Positions 1-9,617 of a stretch of DNA of 64,000 nucleotides are shown in pieces. Both the position numbers and the translations under genes were made by a program. This DNA is from Anaerolineaceae bacterium. Its GTDB lineage: Bacteria > Chloroflexota > Anaerolineae > Aggregatilineales > Phototrophicaceae. The stretch's first letter is position 1. Every line of letters begins with the position of its first letter. The stretch is from contig JACKCG010000004.1 of the NCBI GenBank assembly GCA_020634135.1, forward strand, positions 124,001 through 188,000, written 5' to 3'. The notes below the pieces were generated by a model. That model made no database searches and had not been told where the DNA came from. It saw nothing but the letters and a program-made list of their open reading frames with translations.

Positions 1-537
1 CGAGTAACCCTGGCTGGCGCGTTGATAATAGACGATGTGCGCATCCAGCATGATATACAGTGTATCGGCGGCATAATCGAGATCGCCTACTGTCCCCAGG
101 CGTTCGAGCAGGCCGCGAATCGTTAGCCGCCACCAGGTATGCGCCGGATGCGTGAGCGTGGTCAGGCCGCTGGCCTGAACGCCGATACACAGCATCTCGG
201 CGTATTCATCCACGAATTCGACCACCTGGGTCAGGAACCAGTGCAGGTTGTCGGCAGGCTGTCCGGGGGTAGAGCGCAGTCGTTCCAACGTGCGTTCCTG
301 GAGTTCTCGCTGGTGCGAATCGAGGAGCACCTGGGTGAGGACTCCCTTGTTCTCGAAGTGGCGGTAGAGCGTACCTTTGCCCACGCCGGCTGCCTCCGCG
401 ATGGCCGTCATCGAGACTGCTTCGACACCGTGTTCGGCAAACAAGCGCCGGGCGGTAGCGATTAAAAGCTCCCGGTTTTTGATGGCGTCGGCGCGATTCG
501 GTTGGGGATCGGGCGCAATCAGGTTATCAGAGGACAT
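1..537 (-). CDS. TetR/AcrR family transcriptional regulator (3' end outside window)
   Basis: An open frame runs without a stop from ATG at 537 to the window edge, so at least 179 residues are present and the C-terminus is missing. Residues about 25-70 form the TetR N-terminal helix-turn-helix, with short pieces such as LFAEHGVEAVSMTAIAEAAG and VGKGTLYRHFENK giving the recognition helix. The remainder is helical and would form the ligand/dimer domain; the ligand cannot be told. It is transcribed away from the gene at 679-1008, and the upstream gap has a TATAAT-like hexamer on the minus strand at about 573-578 but no good -35. The family assignment is safe; the regulon is unknown. Confidence 0.85.
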   Translation of the reverse strand, partial: MSSDNLIAPDPQPNRADAIKNRELLIATARRLFAEHGVEAVSMTAIAEAAGVGKGTLYRHFENKGVLTQVLLDSHQRELQERTLERLRSTPGQPADNLHWFLTQVVEFVDEYAEMLCIGVQASGLTTLTHPAHTWWRLTIRGLLERLGTVGDLDYAADTLYIMLDAHIVYYQRASQGYS

Positions 538-678
538 GGGAAAGCCTATCTGATTATGCAGGGATGGTGTTTATTATATACCAGATGGGACGTTGTGGTT
601 GGGGAGCAGTGCTGAACAACATTAAGCCGGGGAAAATGCTGCTCACCCGGCTCGAAAATCGCATTAGGGACTATCCGA

Positions 679-1008
679 CTATGCCGCGAACTGTGAATTC
701 CCGACCAGACGGATGAGGTACACCAGGATCACCGCGCCGATGGTACCAACGATCAGACCACCGATGATGCCACCGCCCAGGTGAATCCCCAACAGGCCGA
801 ACAGCCAGCTTCCGACCACGCCGCCGAACAAGCCCAGGATAATGTCGCCCAATGGCCCATAGCCGCGCCCACGCATGATGCGCCCGGCGAACATCCCGGC
901 CAGCATCCACAGCAGAAGCGGCAGGAGCAGTGTGAAGGCGACTCCCAGAAGCCCCGACAGCAGCCACAGCGCCAGCAGCGCCATGATGATGAATACGATT
1001 ACGCCCAT
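679..1008 (-). CDS. GlsB/YeaQ/YmgE-type stress-response membrane protein
   Basis: A 109-residue, strongly hydrophobic protein. The second half has the glycine-rich pattern of the transglycosylase-associated (YeaQ/YmgE) family: a GRIMRGRGYGPLGDIILG segment, then GGVVGSWLF and a final glycine-rich helix. Three to four membrane helices are visible, with an extra N-terminal helix (residues 1-40) compared with the usual ~80-residue members. A GAGGAG Shine-Dalgarno precedes the ATG at a good distance. The family is associated with general stress in other bacteria, but its biochemical role is not established. It stands alone between tetR and ychF. Confidence 0.8.
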   Translation of the reverse strand: MGVIVFIIMALLALWLLSGLLGVAFTLLLPLLLWMLAGMFAGRIMRGRGYGPLGDIILGLFGGVVGSWLFGLLGIHLGGGIIGGLIVGTIGAVILVYLIRLVGNSQFAA

Positions 1009-1024
1009 TTATGATACTCCTCTA

Positions 1025-1071
1025 CCCGTTAAGATTACCTGTATTGCTGTTATATACGCAGGCGTAACGGG
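1025..1071. repeat. Inverted repeat upstream of the YeaQ-like gene
   Basis: CCCGTTA at 1025-1031 and TAACGGG at 1065-1071 are perfect complements separated by 33 bases. The pair brackets the likely promoter of the minus-strand membrane-protein gene and could be an operator or a leader hairpin. This is seen only as sequence symmetry. Confidence 0.3.
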
Positions 1072-1166
1072 CGAAGTTGCAAGGGCAAAACAGCACTCAC
1101 CGGAGATTCATGATCGGGCCGGGGAAATCCATCACAGGCTGCTTTTCGTGGCGAAAGCGAGCACAC

Positions 1167-2246
1167 CTACCCGCTGTGGCGGATGTGTACAATCTCGCCG
1201 TCCTTGACGATGTACTCTTTTCCTTCCAGCCGCATTTTGCCGGCTGCTTTGAGGGCGGCTTCGCTCCCGGCGGAGATGAGATCATCGTAAGCCATCACCT
1301 CGGCGCGGATAAAGCCCTTTTGCAGATCGGAGTGGATCGCCCCGGCGGCTTCCGGGGCGGTTGCGCCAATATGAACGCGCCATGCCCGTACCTCATCCTC
1401 GCCGACTGTGAAGAACGACTGGATTGAGAGCAGTTCATAAGAGACGTGGATTACCTTTGAGGCAATCAGTTCGGTGATGCCATATTCTTCCATGAACAGC
1501 GCGGCGTCATCCGCGTCTAACTGTGCCAGTTCCGCCTCTAACGCCCCTTGCAGGCCGACAACCCGGCTCTGCTGATGGGAGTAGGTGAGGAGTGTGGCGG
1601 GGTCGGCGGCTTCGTCGCCCATGTTGATAACGATCAGCACCGGCTTGAGGGTGAGGAAGCCGAAGCCCTTAAGTGGCTTGATTTCGGCTTCGGTCAGATT
1701 GAGGTTGCGCAGGGGCTGGCCGTTTTCCAGGTGGGTTTTGAATCCCAGCATCAATTCGTGTTCGTCCAGCACGGCTTTGCCGACGTTCTTACCACGTACC
1801 CGCATATCGCTTGCCAGTTTCTCCAGGCGGTTTTCTACCGTCACCAGGTCCACCAGCAGAAATTCATTGTCGAGCGCCTCGACATCGCGCTGGACATCCA
1901 CCGTTTCATAGGGGTGGGGGACGGTATCGTTATGGAAGTGGCGCACCACATGGACGAAGCCATCCACCTGTGCCAGTTCGTTCCGGAACTGACCTTTGAG
2001 GCCGCCTTCGCCCAGGCCTTTATCCAGGCCGCCGATGTCGGTATAGGTGACGTTGGCGTATACGGTTTTCCTGGGTTTGTACATCGCGCTGAGTTTATCC
2101 ACACGGGGGTCAGGGACGTTGACTACAGCGGTATGGACTTCAAACTGGCCGCTGGTGGCAGCGCCAGTGGGTAGGTTCTGGCCGGTAAGGGCGTTAAAGA
2201 TGGTCGTTTTGCCGCTGTTAGGCAGGCCGATAATTCCAAGTCGCAT
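1167..2246 (-). CDS. ychF: Redox-regulated ATPase YchF (Obg-family P-loop protein)
   Basis: A 359-residue protein of usual YchF length. The N-terminal G domain has the P-loop GLPNSGKTTIFNALTG at residues 7-22 and the altered NKxD-like motif INMGDE near residue 208, the change that makes YchF prefer ATP over GTP. A helical coiled insert follows the P-loop domain, and the C-terminal TGS domain is seen from about residue 275 (SFFTVGEDEVRAW through the GKEYIVKDGEIVHIRHSG end). YchF binds the ribosome and is implicated in translation and oxidative-stress control. An AGAAGGA Shine-Dalgarno lies upstream of ATG 2246. It is divergent from the permease at 2449. Confidence 0.95.
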   Translation of the reverse strand: MRLGIIGLPNSGKTTIFNALTGQNLPTGAATSGQFEVHTAVVNVPDPRVDKLSAMYKPRKTVYANVTYTDIGGLDKGLGEGGLKGQFRNELAQVDGFVHVVRHFHNDTVPHPYETVDVQRDVEALDNEFLLVDLVTVENRLEKLASDMRVRGKNVGKAVLDEHELMLGFKTHLENGQPLRNLNLTEAEIKPLKGFGFLTLKPVLIVINMGDEAADPATLLTYSHQQSRVVGLQGALEAELAQLDADDAALFMEEYGITELIASKVIHVSYELLSIQSFFTVGEDEVRAWRVHIGATAPEAAGAIHSDLQKGFIRAEVMAYDDLISAGSEAALKAAGKMRLEGKEYIVKDGEIVHIRHSG

Positions 2247-2448
2247 GAAAAGTCCTTCTGATTGGTTGCAGGAATACCAGCAGTATACATGCGCCCCGGG
2301 TGTGCTTCAATGGGATGTGTGACCGGGTGTGGCGCAAATGAACGAGAAAGGGCTACACTGAATAGCGGCGCACCCTGCATTCAGGGACTGACGACGCCCC
2401 TGCTTTTCGCGCCGCTTTCCAGCCGAGATATTTGCCAGAGAAGTGTCT

Positions 2449-4245
2449 ATGCTTGCTCCGAACGAAATCCTGCTTATTGTTATTATCGCCGTCACGCTTG
2501 CCCTCATCATTTCGAACCGCCTGCTGCCCGATGTGGTGGCCGTTCTGGTGATGCTGGCATTGGGCATCACGGGGTTGGTGACCCCCCAACAAACGTTATC
2601 CGGTTTCAGCAACCCGGTGGTGATAACACTCATCGGGCTGTTTGTCATCACTCAGTCATTGGAAGATACCGGGGTGATCCAGTGGATTGCCCGGCAGATT
2701 AATAATATGGGCGGAGGCTCGGAAGTGCGGTTGGTGCTCCTGTTCATGGCGGCAGGCGCGCTGCTCTCGCTGGTGATGAACAACGTCGCCGCCGGGGCGG
2801 TGCTGCTCCCTGCCGCTGTCCGGGTCGGGCAAATCTCCAAAGTACGGCTGTCCAAGCTGCTGATTCCGCTGTCATTTGGCACGTTAGTGGGCGGTATGGC
2901 GACCTACCTGACCACCGCCAATATCATCCTGAGCGGGTTATTGCATGAACAGGGATTAGATGGCCTGGGTATGATAGATTTCATCCCGACTGGTGGTCTG
3001 ATTGTGATCGCCGGGCTGGTCTACATGCTGGTGGTTGGGCGGCGTATCCTGCCGGAACGGGATACGCTCACCCAGAATGTGGTGCTGACTGATTTACAGC
3101 AGACCTACCAGCTTGACGAACGTCTGTGGGAAGTGCGGGTACTGCCGGAGTCAGGGTTGGCGCATACCCGTCTCAACCAGAGCCATATCGGAGAGCAACT
3201 TGGGCTGACGGTCCTGGCGATCTGGCGGGGCAGACACGCGATCTTCTCCCCATCACCGAACCAGGACATTCTGCCGGATGATTACCTGCTGGTGCTGGGG
3301 CGCAAGGAACGGGTAGACCAGCTTCTGGCCTGGGGAACTGCGTTAAGCCGGGAACAACCGCCGCACAATCACAAGCATGATTACAGCGTGGACTTCGCGG
3401 AAGTGATTATCGCGCCGCGTTCGATGGCGCTCGGCCAGACGTTGACTGAGTTGAAGTACCGCGAGCGGTTCGGCCTGACTGCCGTCGCCCTATGGCGCGG
3501 GGGACGCAGTTACCGCACCGACGTGGGCAAGATGCCGTTACAGGTGGGCGATGCCCTGCTGTTGATCGGTTCGCCGGAGCGGGTCAAGACGCTGGCGAAT
3601 GACCGGAACTATCTTGTGCCCAGTGTTGGCTATACTTCCCGTCCGCCACGCCCGCAGAAAGCGGCCTGGGCGCTGCTGATTACGGTGATAACGCTGGTGC
3701 TGGCGATCCTGGATGTGTTCCCTTTGCCCCAGGTGATGCTGGCCGGGGCGGTGGCGCTGGTGATTACCCGATGTTTGAGTATGGAGGAAGCCTACCAGGC
3801 AATTGAGTGGCGCGTTATTTTTCTGGTGGCGGGTATCCTGCCGCTGAGTATCGCCATGATCGAAACCGGGCTGGCGGCGCGAATCGGGGTGGCAGTGGTG
3901 AACCTGCTGGCCGGGTCAACGCCATTGGTGCTAGTAGCTGGGATGTTTCTGCTCAGTATGCTGGTCACACAGATTATCGGGGGGCAGGTGGCCGGGTTGA
4001 TCGTCGGCCCCATCGCAATAACGACTGCTCTGCAGATCGGCACTAACCCGCAGGCGATGGCCGTGGCGGTGGCGATTGGTTGTTCGACTGCTTTTCTAAC
4101 GCCGATTGCCCACCCCGTGAACATCCTTATGATGGGGCCGGGCGGCTACCGGTTCAGTGACTTTTTCCGCGTTGGGTTGGGGATGACCGTCGTCACGCTG
4201 CTGACGCTTATGCTGGGGATGGTGGTTATCTGGGGTGTAGGATAG
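2449..4245 (+). CDS. SLC13-family permease with two RCK_C domains
   Basis: A membrane transporter of 598 residues from ATG 2449 (an in-frame GTG two codons upstream is also possible; AGAAG fits the ATG better). Six or so hydrophobic helices at residues 5-200 and six more from about 405 to the end enclose a cytoplasmic insert. The insert carries two TrkA-C/RCK_C repeats, recognisable as paired D.LLVLGRKERVDQL and DALLLIGSPERVKTL strands. This layout is that of bacterial SLC13/DASS-like sodium:anion transporters (sulfate, dicarboxylate and related anions). The substrate cannot be read from sequence. It ends two bases from the convergent gene at 4248. Confidence 0.85.
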   Translation: MLAPNEILLIVIIAVTLALIISNRLLPDVVAVLVMLALGITGLVTPQQTLSGFSNPVVITLIGLFVITQSLEDTGVIQWIARQINNMGGGSEVRLVLLFMAAGALLSLVMNNVAAGAVLLPAAVRVGQISKVRLSKLLIPLSFGTLVGGMATYLTTANIILSGLLHEQGLDGLGMIDFIPTGGLIVIAGLVYMLVVGRRILPERDTLTQNVVLTDLQQTYQLDERLWEVRVLPESGLAHTRLNQSHIGEQLGLTVLAIWRGRHAIFSPSPNQDILPDDYLLVLGRKERVDQLLAWGTALSREQPPHNHKHDYSVDFAEVIIAPRSMALGQTLTELKYRERFGLTAVALWRGGRSYRTDVGKMPLQVGDALLLIGSPERVKTLANDRNYLVPSVGYTSRPPRPQKAAWALLITVITLVLAILDVFPLPQVMLAGAVALVITRCLSMEEAYQAIEWRVIFLVAGILPLSIAMIETGLAARIGVAVVNLLAGSTPLVLVAGMFLLSMLVTQIIGGQVAGLIVGPIAITTALQIGTNPQAMAVAVAIGCSTAFLTPIAHPVNILMMGPGGYRFSDFFRVGLGMTVVTLLTLMLGMVVIWGVG

Positions 4246-4247
4246 CT

Positions 4248-4694
4248 TCACCCTGTTACGACCAGCACGCCAGCGACGACGGCCAGCGTGATCGCTATGC
4301 TCCATAGCGCCGCGCCGAGCGTCATGGCAATCACTAATCGCAGCGGATTTGCCCCGAATGAAAGGCCGATCACCGCGCCGACCTGCGCTCCTACTGTCAT
4401 TGGGGCAAGCAGCGCCAGGCCGACCAGCCCATACCGCTCCCAGGCCGCCTGTAATCGCGTCACCATGCGGTTGGGGTGTGTCTCCTGTGAGGAACGGTTC
4501 ATGCGCCGGGCGATCCGTGCCCGCAGGGGAGTCCCTGCCGTCACGACCAGCGCCACGCCACAGCCGTAGCTGATTGTCACTGTAAGCGCAACAACCACCG
4601 GCGATACCTGGAGCGCGATGCCCGCCGGAATCGCCGACCAGAACGAGAAAAATGCCCAACCGAAAATTGTGCCAAAGGCGATGAATTGTGCCAT
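4248..4694 (-). CDS. Small multidrug-export-like membrane protein (COG2426 type)
   Basis: A 148-residue protein with four to five membrane helices. An N-terminal FWSAIPAGIAL stretch, a basic cytoplasmic loop (residues 58-88) and a G-rich second half (LLAPMTVGAQVGAVIGLSFG) resemble the putative small multi-drug export family. The name is historical and transport has not been shown for most members. It is convergent with the SLC13 permease. On the minus strand a TATAAT hexamer lies at 4730-4735, about 36 bases before the start codon, without a clear -35. Confidence 0.6.
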   Translation of the reverse strand: MAQFIAFGTIFGWAFFSFWSAIPAGIALQVSPVVVALTVTISYGCGVALVVTAGTPLRARIARRMNRSSQETHPNRMVTRLQAAWERYGLVGLALLAPMTVGAQVGAVIGLSFGANPLRLVIAMTLGAALWSIAITLAVVAGVLVVTG

Positions 4695-5225
4695 GCGCTG
4701 CCCTGTGAGCCTGTCTATGTGCCGTGAATATTATAGGGGAAACGGAGTTTGCAAGAAAATGGACTCTGCTGCGACTGCTACGAGTGCAGCAAGATGGGCT
4801 ATTTCTCGCGTGGTGGGGGGTTGAGGCTGTGCAGCAAAGCAGCAGGTTTTGCAGCAAGAGGTGGTGAAGAGCAGTACTGAGTTTTGTGCGCTGAGTCTTG
4901 AGCAGAAAAGCTATCCACTGACGATGAATCTCTGAAAACTGAAAAGGAACGTGATACAGGACTACGATAACACAAAATGGCGGGGTAAGGGTGAATCTTT
5001 ATTCAAACATTTGTTCAGAGATTGCCGTCCATAAAGATGACGGTGGACATCCGCCATAGTATGGTATGATGGCGTCTGGGCAAACTGTAATTTTCGTAAC
5101 ATTTCCCATTTTCTTTCGTTTTTAGGGTACATGGACAGCCGCTTCTCGTGTCTCTTAATCCACCCTGCCGGATTTCTTGGGTACAATATTGGCACACGCT
5201 GATCCTGTAACGAGTAATTGTCATC
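4695..5225. other. Intergenic region without a convincing gene
   Basis: About 530 bases between a minus-strand membrane protein and the plus-strand kinase. Short open frames here overlap each other in several frames and have no ribosome-binding sites or recognisable products. Visible items are a minus-strand TATAAT (4730-4735), several GCAGCAA direct repeats around 4790-4860, a CGCCAT/ATGGCG inverted repeat at 5052-5074, and a TACAAT (5182-5187) that could be the -10 of the kinase gene. Confidence 0.5.
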
Positions 5226-8200
5226 ATGGGAATGGAATTAATTGGCAACCGTTACCAACTGCTGGAACAACTTGGTGCGGGCGGAATGGGCGCGGTCTAC
5301 CGGGTCGCTGACCGTCTGACCGGGGAAAGTCTGGCCCTTAAGAAAGTCCTCATCCCCACTTTGTCCGAGGTTTCCACCGCTATCAGCGATAGTGTTGACG
5401 TGCGCCTGGCGCTCTCCCACGAGTTTCGTACTCTGGCTTCGCTGCGTCACCCGAATATCGTCACGGTCCTGGATTACGGTTTTGACGCTGAACGCCAACC
5501 ATTTTTCACGATGAGTCTCGTCAATGATCCACTCACCATCATTGAAGCCGCCAGAGCGCGTTCGCTGGAAGGTAAAATCCGCCTGCTGCTGGATGTGCTC
5601 GGTGCGCTCAGTTACCTGCACCGGCGCGACATCATCCACCGTGACCTCAAACCGGGCAATGTGCTGGTGGATGCCGACGGTACGGTTAAGGTGCTGGACT
5701 TCGGGCTGGCGACGACCCGAACCCCGGAAGAAAGCCGTCAGGTGATCGGCACCGTCGCCTATATGGCGCCGGAACTCCTTGCGGAAGGCCCGGCATCGGT
5801 GGCATCCGACCTGTACGCGGTGGGGATTATGGCCTACCAGATGCTGGCCGGGCGACATCCGTTCAATGTGGGCAATGTTTCACTCCTGATTGCTCAGATC
5901 ATTCATGGGAGTGTCGCCTTTGTCGGAATAGACGAGCGATTTGCACCGGTTCTGGGGCGACTGCTTGCCAAATCGCCCGCTGACCGTTACGCGCAGGCTG
6001 GGGACGCAATCCAGGCTTTGTGCGAGGCGGCAGGCCTGCCCCTGCCGCAGGAAAGCGCCGCTGTGCGCGAGAGCTTCCTGCAAGCGTCCCGTTTCGTCGG
6101 ACGGGATGCAGAACTCAGCCAACTGCGTGGGGCGATGCGGAGGATTATGACCTTTTCCCAGGAATCGCCCGAACCCGGCGTGATTGCGCCGGACACACCT
6201 GCGGCGGGTGGCGGATTCTGGTTCATCGGTGGCGAAAGCGGCGTCGGGAAATCGCGCCTGGCGGATGAAGTGCGGGTGCTGGCCCTGGTCTCCGGGGCGC
6301 GAGTCCTGCATGGACAGGGTGTGGCGGATGGCGGGGCGCTGTACCAACTGTGGCGCGAACCGCTGCGGCGTATGGCGCTGTGGGCGGACATCAGCGACGC
6401 GGATGCGGCGGTACTGCAAGACCTTGTGCCGGACATCGCGGCGCTCCTGGGGCGCGAGATTCCCACTGCGCCGACCCTGGATGGGAGCGCGTATCATCAG
6501 CGGCTTGTCACGACGATTACGGCGGTCTTCCGAGCGCAAACCGACCCTATTATGCTGTTGATGGAGGATATGCAGTGGGCGACAGAGAGCCTGGGGCCAT
6601 TGCGAGCGCTGGCAGGGATGGCCGCCGAATTGCCACTGCTCATTATCGGCACGTATCGTGATGATGAAAAACCTGATCTGCCGCATAGTTTCCCGGATGC
6701 CCATGTGCTGACGCTGCCACGTCTTTCCGGCGCGGCGATTGCCAGTCTGAGCGAGTCAATGCTGGGCGAGGCCGGCACACGTGCCGAAGTGATTGACCTG
6801 CTTGAACGGGAGACCGAAGGCAATGTTTTCTTTATTGTAGAAGTGGTGCGGGCGCTGGCAGAAGAAGCCGGACGTTTGAGCGACATCGGACAAGTGACAC
6901 TGCCCCAACAGGTCTTTGCAGGCGGAATCCAGCGCGTTATCCAGCGCCGTCTCCACCGAGTCCCTACCGCAGACCGCTCGCTGCTGCGCCTGGCTGCGAT
7001 TGTCGGGCGGCAGCTTGATCTGACGGTAATGGACGCCCTGGCGAAGACAGCACGTCCGGGCAACGATCTGGACTCGTGGCTGACGACCTGTGCTAACGCC
7101 GCCGTGCTGGATATGCAGGATGGTCACTGGCGTTTCGCCCATGATAAATTGCGTGAAGCTCTGCTGGCTGACATTCCCGCAGAGTCACGTCCCCGCTTGA
7201 GCCAGCAGGTGGCTGAGGCGGTTGAAGCCAGTTACACAGACCTTACCGACCATGCCTGGCACCTGACACAACTGTGGGCTACAGCGGGGAACACCGCGAA
7301 AGAAGGGCACTACGCCATTATCGCTGCGCACCAGGCCGCTAAAGCCAACAACTACCAGGATGCGGTGAGTCTGTTCAACCGGGCTATTCAGCTAGAGGCC
7401 TATGCCCAGGCCGATAACCCGGGCCAGGTTGAAGCGGATCTCTATCTGGAACTGGGGCGAACGCACTACAGTCTAAGTAACTACGAACCGGCCAACGAGA
7501 ATGCCCGCCAGGCGCTTGAACGCTTTCGCGCCCAGGACAACCTGCTTGGCACCGCCGATTCAATCTCGCTGCTGGGGCAGATTAATATGCGTCTGGGTAA
7601 CCGGGAGCAGGCCACCACGCAAATTAATGAGAGCCTGGCAATGTACCGTGAAACCGGGAATCTGCTGTATATCGCCTTCGGGCTGATGAACCGGGGCATT
7701 ATTGAAAATCAGCTCGGCGAGTATGAAAAGGCGCACGATACCATGCTGGAGTGCCTGCAATATATGCGTGATTCCGGCGACCAGGTGGGGCTGGGTCGGG
7801 CACTGAATAATCTGGGTATTAACTGTGACATGCGAGGGGACTATGAACAGGCCGCTGACTACTTCGAGCAGAGCATGGTCGTTCGCCGTTCCATCAATGA
7901 CCGGCACGGGATCGCCTACACGCTCTATAATATGGGCGCGATGCTGGATGACCAGGAGCAGCCAGAGCGGGCGCTCGAATTGTTTGGCGAGTCGCTGAAA
8001 CTGCTGCGAATTATCGGGGAACGCCGCTCGATTGGGGTGGCGCTGTTCAGCCTGGGGAGCTTAACTTATCGTGTGAAAGGGGATGCCCTGGTTGCGGTAA
8101 AGTATCTCCAGGAGAGCATGATAATGCACCGGGCAACAGATAACCAGCACGGCATCTGCCAGACGATCAACGCGCTGGGTGTAATCGCTGCTGGCGAGGG

Positions 8201-8519
8201 CGACTATGCTCTGGCACACACGCATTACCAGCAGGCACTGCGCCTGGCGGTTGACGGGCAATTCGAAGGACTTATCAAGGAGTCCGCGCTTTACATGGGG
8301 GAACTGCGAGTCCGCCAGGGGCAGATTGAATCTGGCCTGGAACTTATTGGGCTGGTGCAGGTGCAAAGCACAGGCAACACAGGGCTTCAGCGTGCTATCA
8401 GCCGTGTCCTGGATGAACTGCGCGCTGACATCCCGAACGATGTATTGGACACTACCTTAAAACGCGGCGCGGCACTTGACTGGGAGACTGTACTGCCGAC
8501 TCTGGTGGATAAGGAATAG
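5226..8519 (+). CDS. PknK-like Ser/Thr protein kinase with AAA ATPase and TPR domains
   Basis: A 1097-residue soluble regulator. Residues about 9-270 are a Hanks-type kinase: glycine loop LGAGGMGAVY, catalytic HRDLKPGN near 137 and DFG near 159. Residues about 285-560 are an AAA/STAND-type ATPase opening with RFVGRDAEL, Walker A GGESGVGKS near 336-344 and Walker B-like LLMEDMQW. From about 690 to 1070 come at least seven tetratricopeptide repeats rich in NNLG and ALxLFGESL patterns. No membrane helix and no C-terminal HTH is seen, so output is probably phosphorylation, with TPRs sensing partners. Mycobacterial PknK has a comparable order. It is monocistronic by spacing; the following pot operon has its own gap. 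Confidence 0.9.
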   Translation: MGMELIGNRYQLLEQLGAGGMGAVYRVADRLTGESLALKKVLIPTLSEVSTAISDSVDVRLALSHEFRTLASLRHPNIVTVLDYGFDAERQPFFTMSLVNDPLTIIEAARARSLEGKIRLLLDVLGALSYLHRRDIIHRDLKPGNVLVDADGTVKVLDFGLATTRTPEESRQVIGTVAYMAPELLAEGPASVASDLYAVGIMAYQMLAGRHPFNVGNVSLLIAQIIHGSVAFVGIDERFAPVLGRLLAKSPADRYAQAGDAIQALCEAAGLPLPQESAAVRESFLQASRFVGRDAELSQLRGAMRRIMTFSQESPEPGVIAPDTPAAGGGFWFIGGESGVGKSRLADEVRVLALVSGARVLHGQGVADGGALYQLWREPLRRMALWADISDADAAVLQDLVPDIAALLGREIPTAPTLDGSAYHQRLVTTITAVFRAQTDPIMLLMEDMQWATESLGPLRALAGMAAELPLLIIGTYRDDEKPDLPHSFPDAHVLTLPRLSGAAIASLSESMLGEAGTRAEVIDLLERETEGNVFFIVEVVRALAEEAGRLSDIGQVTLPQQVFAGGIQRVIQRRLHRVPTADRSLLRLAAIVGRQLDLTVMDALAKTARPGNDLDSWLTTCANAAVLDMQDGHWRFAHDKLREALLADIPAESRPRLSQQVAEAVEASYTDLTDHAWHLTQLWATAGNTAKEGHYAIIAAHQAAKANNYQDAVSLFNRAIQLEAYAQADNPGQVEADLYLELGRTHYSLSNYEPANENARQALERFRAQDNLLGTADSISLLGQINMRLGNREQATTQINESLAMYRETGNLLYIAFGLMNRGIIENQLGEYEKAHDTMLECLQYMRDSGDQVGLGRALNNLGINCDMRGDYEQAADYFEQSMVVRRSINDRHGIAYTLYNMGAMLDDQEQPERALELFGESLKLLRIIGERRSIGVALFSLGSLTYRVKGDALVAVKYLQESMIMHRATDNQHGICQTINALGVIAAGEGDYALAHTHYQQALRLAVDGQFEGLIKESALYMGELRVRQGQIESGLELIGLVQVQSTGNTGLQRAISRVLDELRADIPNDVLDTTLKRGAALDWETVLPTLVDKE

Positions 8520-8657
8520 CGGGTGTAAACCACAGGTTTCATCCGGGAGGTTGCCCCGGAATCAATGTGCGCAAAAACTGCTCGAAAATTGCCCTGCAAA
8601 AGAGTTGATTAAACGGCACTTGCGATTTAATATCTATGCGATGATTTTCTGATGGAC

Positions 8658-8679
8658 ACAAGGGGCTGATGCCCCTTGT
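8658..8679 (+). terminator. Hairpin downstream of the kinase gene (member of a dispersed hairpin family)
   Basis: ACAAGGGGC-TGAT-GCCCCTTGT is a perfect 9-bp stem with a 4-base loop, 138 bases after the kinase stop and before potB. It lacks a long U tract, so it may be a weak terminator or a mobile palindromic unit. Close relatives occur at 28491, 38668 and 40407. Confidence 0.5.
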
Positions 8680-8751
8680 TCTCATGAACCGGATTCAAAT
8701 TGCGGGTATGCGCTGGGTTTTTCGGGTACGGTTGGGTACTGGAGGGGGAGC

Positions 8752-9615
8752 ATGGCTGCGGTTGAACGACGTAAACGCAGGGGAGAGAAACAAAGCGGTT
8801 TCCTGCTGGCGCTGCCGGCACTGTTGTGGCTGACCGTATTTTTCCTGCTGCCAGTGTTTATTGTACTGATTGTGAGTTTCATGACACGTGGGCGCGGCGG
8901 GCTAGCGGAAATGCCGTTCACGCTGGCGAATTATGAGCGCGTCTTTGATGTTTTCCTCATCGTCATCCAGAACTCGCTGTGGATCGCCTTGTTGACTACG
9001 ATCATCTGCCTGGTGGTGGGCTACCCGCTGGCATTTTTCATCAGCACCCGCCAAAGCTCCCGCACCCGCACCTTCGCCCTCTTCATGATTATGCTCCCGT
9101 TCTGGACGAACTTCCTGGTGCGGACGTATGCCATCCAGTCTATCCTGGGGCGGGAAGGCATCCTGAACACGTTCTTCCAGAGTATGGGTTTCATCATCGA
9201 ACCGCTGCGGTTGCTGAATACGCCGGAAGCCGTGCTGATCGGCCTTGTGTATGGCTTCCTGCCATTCATGGTGCTGCCGATTTACGCTTCGGTAGAACGG
9301 TTTGACTTCCGTTTTGTGGAAGCCGCGCACGACCTGGGCGCGAACGACATTCGCGCTTTCCTGCGGGTCGTCTTCCCACTCACGCTGCCCGGTGTTATCG
9401 CCGGATGTATCCTCGTGTTTATCCCGGCAATCGGAGCGTTTGTCACCCCTGACCTGCTGGGCGGCACGAAAGGTATCATGATCGGCAACCTGATTCAGCA
9501 GCAGTTTCGCGGGTCAGGAAACCAGCCGCTGGGTTCAGCACTATCAATTGTACTGATGGCAATGGTGATGCTGGCGCTGCTCATTTATATCCGCTTTGGC
9601 GACCAGGAGGGGTAG
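8752..9615 (+). CDS. potB: Spermidine/putrescine-type ABC transporter permease (PotB-like)
   Basis: A 287-residue inner-membrane permease with six predicted helices, the first at about residues 22-45. The cytoplasmic EAA loop, which contacts the ATPase, is EAAHDLGANDIRAFLRVVFP near residues 192-211. A strong GGAGGGGG Shine-Dalgarno precedes ATG 8752. It is the first gene of potB-potC-potD-potD-potA and stops two bases before potC, so the two permeases are translationally coupled. Substrate by family: polyamines or related amines, brought from the periplasmic binding protein. Exact specificity is inferred only. Confidence 0.92.
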   Translation: MAAVERRKRRGEKQSGFLLALPALLWLTVFFLLPVFIVLIVSFMTRGRGGLAEMPFTLANYERVFDVFLIVIQNSLWIALLTTIICLVVGYPLAFFISTRQSSRTRTFALFMIMLPFWTNFLVRTYAIQSILGREGILNTFFQSMGFIIEPLRLLNTPEAVLIGLVYGFLPFMVLPIYASVERFDFRFVEAAHDLGANDIRAFLRVVFPLTLPGVIAGCILVFIPAIGAFVTPDLLGGTKGIMIGNLIQQQFRGSGNQPLGSALSIVLMAMVMLALLIYIRFGDQEG

Positions 9616-9617
9616 GG

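Noticed and set aside
4962..5248. Two overlapping minus-strand open frames of 77 codons
   Set aside because: They overlap each other in different frames, lack ribosome sites and show no recognisable protein pattern.
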